Source of the DNA: Lactarius indigo
Lineage: Eukaryota; Basidiomycota; Agaricomycetes; Russulales; Russulaceae
DNA: 64,000 nt
NCBI GenBank assembly: GCA_025766275.1
Contig: JAFKAC010000005.1
Span: 2,170,001 to 2,234,000, forward strand
Reading direction: 5' to 3'
This document shows, piece by piece, positions 61,676 through 64,000 of this stretch; the stretch's first letter is position 1; the number at the start of each line of letters is the position of its first letter. A program made the position numbers and the translations under genes. Under the pieces are notes generated by a model. That model searched no databases. It worked only from the letters and a program-made list of their open reading frames with translations, and was not told where the DNA came from.

Positions 61676-62717
61676 GGGAGTCAGCACCGAGGCCAGACCG
61701 GAAGTCCCACTATTGTAGCAGTATGAACGGAATGCAAGCCGCGGCTCTCGGAGAACCCTCCAATAAAAGAGGACCATTTCCGCATGGGGGCCCATCCAGA
61801 CCTTCCTAACCTGTAAGAATCCGCTTCCAAATGTTCCTATATCCAAGAGGACGGTCTCTGTTGCCTTCATCAGCAAATAAAAATTTAATTTTTATGTGCT
61901 TACCAAAATCGAAAGAGCTCACGTAGATTATAATCGGATTTGGGCTTACCATGAAGTAACAATCGCTTGTAATTGGATGTTTTTCCCTGAGTGATGCGCG
62001 CATATAATTCTCATGGTTGAGTTGTAAGCACATATGATTGCTGGATGATTCTCGCTTTGGCTTTGTAACACTATATCTCAATCCCAGACTACGAGTCTCT
62101 TTCGTCCTGCCAATGGTCTGCCTGACCACTCTTTGTCTCTTGCCCAATCGCCCCCTGGCACATGACTGTTCCTAGCCACCCGTCTGAGTCTGTCCCAACC
62201 AACGTCGTACCGGTAGGCTACTGTTGGCCCGGAGAACTGAAGGAGACTTTCGTTGTGCGTCATTGTGTCTTTTTTCTTGATTTTTTGTATACCCTTATCG
62301 TCGTCATTTCCTTTACCTATCTTAGGGGTTTTCTCAATCCCTCATGTTTGCACCCATCTCCTTTTGACTTCCGCTACTGCGCAAATTCTCCCTTACCGGC
62401 AGTATGCTAATGAGGTGTCGTCCTCCATCGTGGAGTAGTACGCCGACTCTTGAGAACTTGTCAGGATTGCCTTCGCATCCGTCGTGGTGAGCAATGCGAG
62501 AGGCGCGTAATATCCGCAGCTGGGGCACAGACCGTCGGTTGTCACGATCAAGAAACTTAACATCTTAAGCTATCCGGCTCTGACTTTATGCAATTCGACA
62601 GCCTCGCCCTGATGTCAACGTGGTACAGAACTCCAGAGAGTACCAACGTATTGCCGCAATCCCATCTTAGGTGCCTATTCCGAGAATCATCTGGAATTTG
62701 GTGTTTCATTGTTTCAT

Positions 62718-62774
62718 CGTGGTATGTTGGAAATAAAGTGGTATGTTGGAAATAAAGTGGTATGTTGGAAATGG
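62718..62774 (+). repeat. Minisatellite, three 19-bp units
   Basis: Three tandem copies of GTGGTATGTTGGAAATAAA; the third ends in GGA instead of TAA. Confidence 0.9.
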
Positions 62775-63291
62775 AGCGCCTTCTCCGGAACTACGCACAC
62801 AGGTCACCTGTCGGAAGAAAAGTGTTCTGGTGCAGTTTCCGCCCTCAAGGGCCTTCAGACTCATCTTCACGACGTGAACCCTCTCCAGCCATACGGTGCC
62901 CCCCACCGTTTCGAAGACATTCTCTGTGTGCGCGAGCAACGTTTGCATGCGATGACTCCTCGTTTTTGGTCAGAAGAGCTACAGTTCGAGCCTTGGAGCA
63001 TAAGACGTGAACAGCCAGTCGCCGAGCACATCCAGGGAGACACCTACAGTTTCCGAGTAGTAACCCATGTTGTTGTCCCGAGTGCTGAGACAACGACCAC
63101 CCCTACAAACCTTACGAACTTCCCTCACTTTCACGCTCAGTTTTCGGCAACGGTCGATCGGCCCTTGCGTCCTCCACCCCCCAACCCCCTCGCATGCACG
63201 TTATCTTCTTCTGAACTCCAGGATTGTGTCCACTCCCTCTCTGTCTTTGATTACGGGCTTAGAGTTCCTACCTTTTCCTGTGCAACCAGCA

Positions 63292-63447
63292 ATGGACAAT
63301 CAACTGGAGCCCGGGCCCAAGCCGTCTTTGTTTTCGACCGCCCCGGCTTCTCATTCCCTGCCGTATACTTCCTCACTTCCGTCGACGATTTCACCTGAAC
63401 TTACGTTCTCAGGATCGATGCCATCATCAGTTGAGATTCGAACCTGA
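63292..63447 (+). CDS. Possible first exon of an unknown protein
   Basis: An ATG at 63292 (MDNQLEPGPKPSLFSTAPAS...) opens a 51-residue Ser/Pro-rich frame after a pyrimidine-rich stretch. No donor or following exon could be supported. The frame may be chance. Confidence 0.2.
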   Translation: MDNQLEPGPKPSLFSTAPASHSLPYTSSLPSTISPELTFSGSMPSSVEIRT

Positions 63448-63859
63448 AGCTTGTCCGGCCGCCACGTACGCGTAGAGCCTCATTCTGACACCCACTCAGT
63501 CCTGTTCGTTCGCTGCCACCCATGTGCTCATCGTCTGGAGACTTGTATTACAACCTCGTGCTCGAATATCTTGCTGGCTCTGTTTTACAGGTATTCTCCG
63601 GAGTTGTCCCCTTCGTCGCTACGCAAAGGCGTCTCCCTCCTACCCGCACTCGAAACTTCAATAAACGTCCCCACTTAATGCCACCACAATGACTTTCCTA
63701 GCGTGGCAAGGTAATCGCAGAGGGCGACGTTTCATGTTTCTATGGGCGGGACAGGGTAGGGCTGAATGGTGCACGAGGATATGCAACCTGCGCTTCAGCG
63801 ACGTTTCCCAAAATGCGCTCGTCGTTCATACAAGAAAGCTCCAGTTCACTAGGTGTCCT

Positions 63860-64000
63860 GGCACGTACTCCACAGTTGGTATACAGTAGGTTATGCGTCC
63901 CATACTGTAGATCGCTGCCTATCCCAAAATCACCTAAGTCGTTCGAGTGTTCCTTTATCTATTGAAAGCGCCGGCTGCACTGCACGGGATGTTGAGGGAT
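63860..64000 (+). repeat. Long direct repeat, copy B, cut by window end
   Basis: Same block as 59040-59200 without the T-rich insertion. In copy A this block is the 3' flank of S53 copy 4, so another S53 gene may lie just beyond the window. Confidence 0.8.

Larger units (their letters stand above)
61570..63290. other. Intergenic, no supported gene
   Basis: The left 300 bp is the duplicated 5' flank of S53 copy 4. A 229-codon frame (62709-63398, +) has no recognisable product and starts inside a minisatellite, so it is not called as a gene. Confidence 0.4.

Noticed and set aside
62709..63398. 229-codon open frame near the right end
   Set aside because: Its start lies in a minisatellite, its composition is not protein-like, and no product is recognised.

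Overview
The window looks like nuclear DNA of a filamentous basidiomycete, most likely an Agaricomycete. Nearly every gene is cut by many short introns (about 46-75 nt). The gene families also fit: an amplified F-box/leucine-rich family, a C2-NACHT-WD40 STAND (NLR-like) protein and an expanded family of secreted S53 peptidases. Gene models were built by hand, joining reading frames at GT..AG (occasionally GC..AG) junctions that keep phase and restore family motifs. Exon coordinates could be off by a base in places.

Layout. 0.5-2 kb: an intact F-box/LRR gene (+). 3.5-5.5 kb: a seven-exon zinc-finger/AT-hook protein (-). 7.3-11.25 kb: a 27-exon RecQ DNA helicase (-). 11.9-18.4 kb: three more F-box/LRR paralogs (-), of which two are broken and one is slightly shortened. 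20-21 kb: methylthioribulose-1-phosphate dehydratase (mtnB, -), whose model needs a 3-nt exon. 23.2-24.6 kb: a PAS-like protein (-), divergent from TRM61 (tRNA m1A58 methyltransferase, +, 25-26.7 kb). 27.2-32.6 kb: the NLR-like gene (+), with 14 nearly identical WD40 repeats. 33-36.5 kb: RAD4/XPC (-), convergent with the NLR. 37.1-37.5 kb: a relic of an MFS gene, followed by an intact MFS transporter (+, 38.7-41 kb). 41-44.7 kb: nothing recognised. 44.7-47.1 kb: a FYRN/FYRC chromatin-type protein (+). 48.5-61.6 kb: an array of S53 (sedolisin / tripeptidyl-peptidase) genes, one intact, two frameshifted and one inverted relic. Within that array lie eIF3i (TIF34, -, with two 1-nt insertions) and a U6 snRNA gene (+).

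The conserved genes (RecQ and RAD4 in DNA repair, mtnB in methionine salvage, TRM61, eIF3i, U6) alternate with fast-evolving accessory families (F-box, NLR, sedolisin, MFS) whose copies decay. The best candidate for unusual biology is the NLR: a C2-like N-terminus, a NACHT switch, and a high-identity 14-blade WD40 array whose differences cluster at a few positions per blade, as expected of a diversifying recognition module. Other points to check are the mtnB micro-exon carrying the expected catalytic Glu, the very fragmented RecQ gene, GC-AG introns in several genes, and altered acidic active-site positions in the S53 array.
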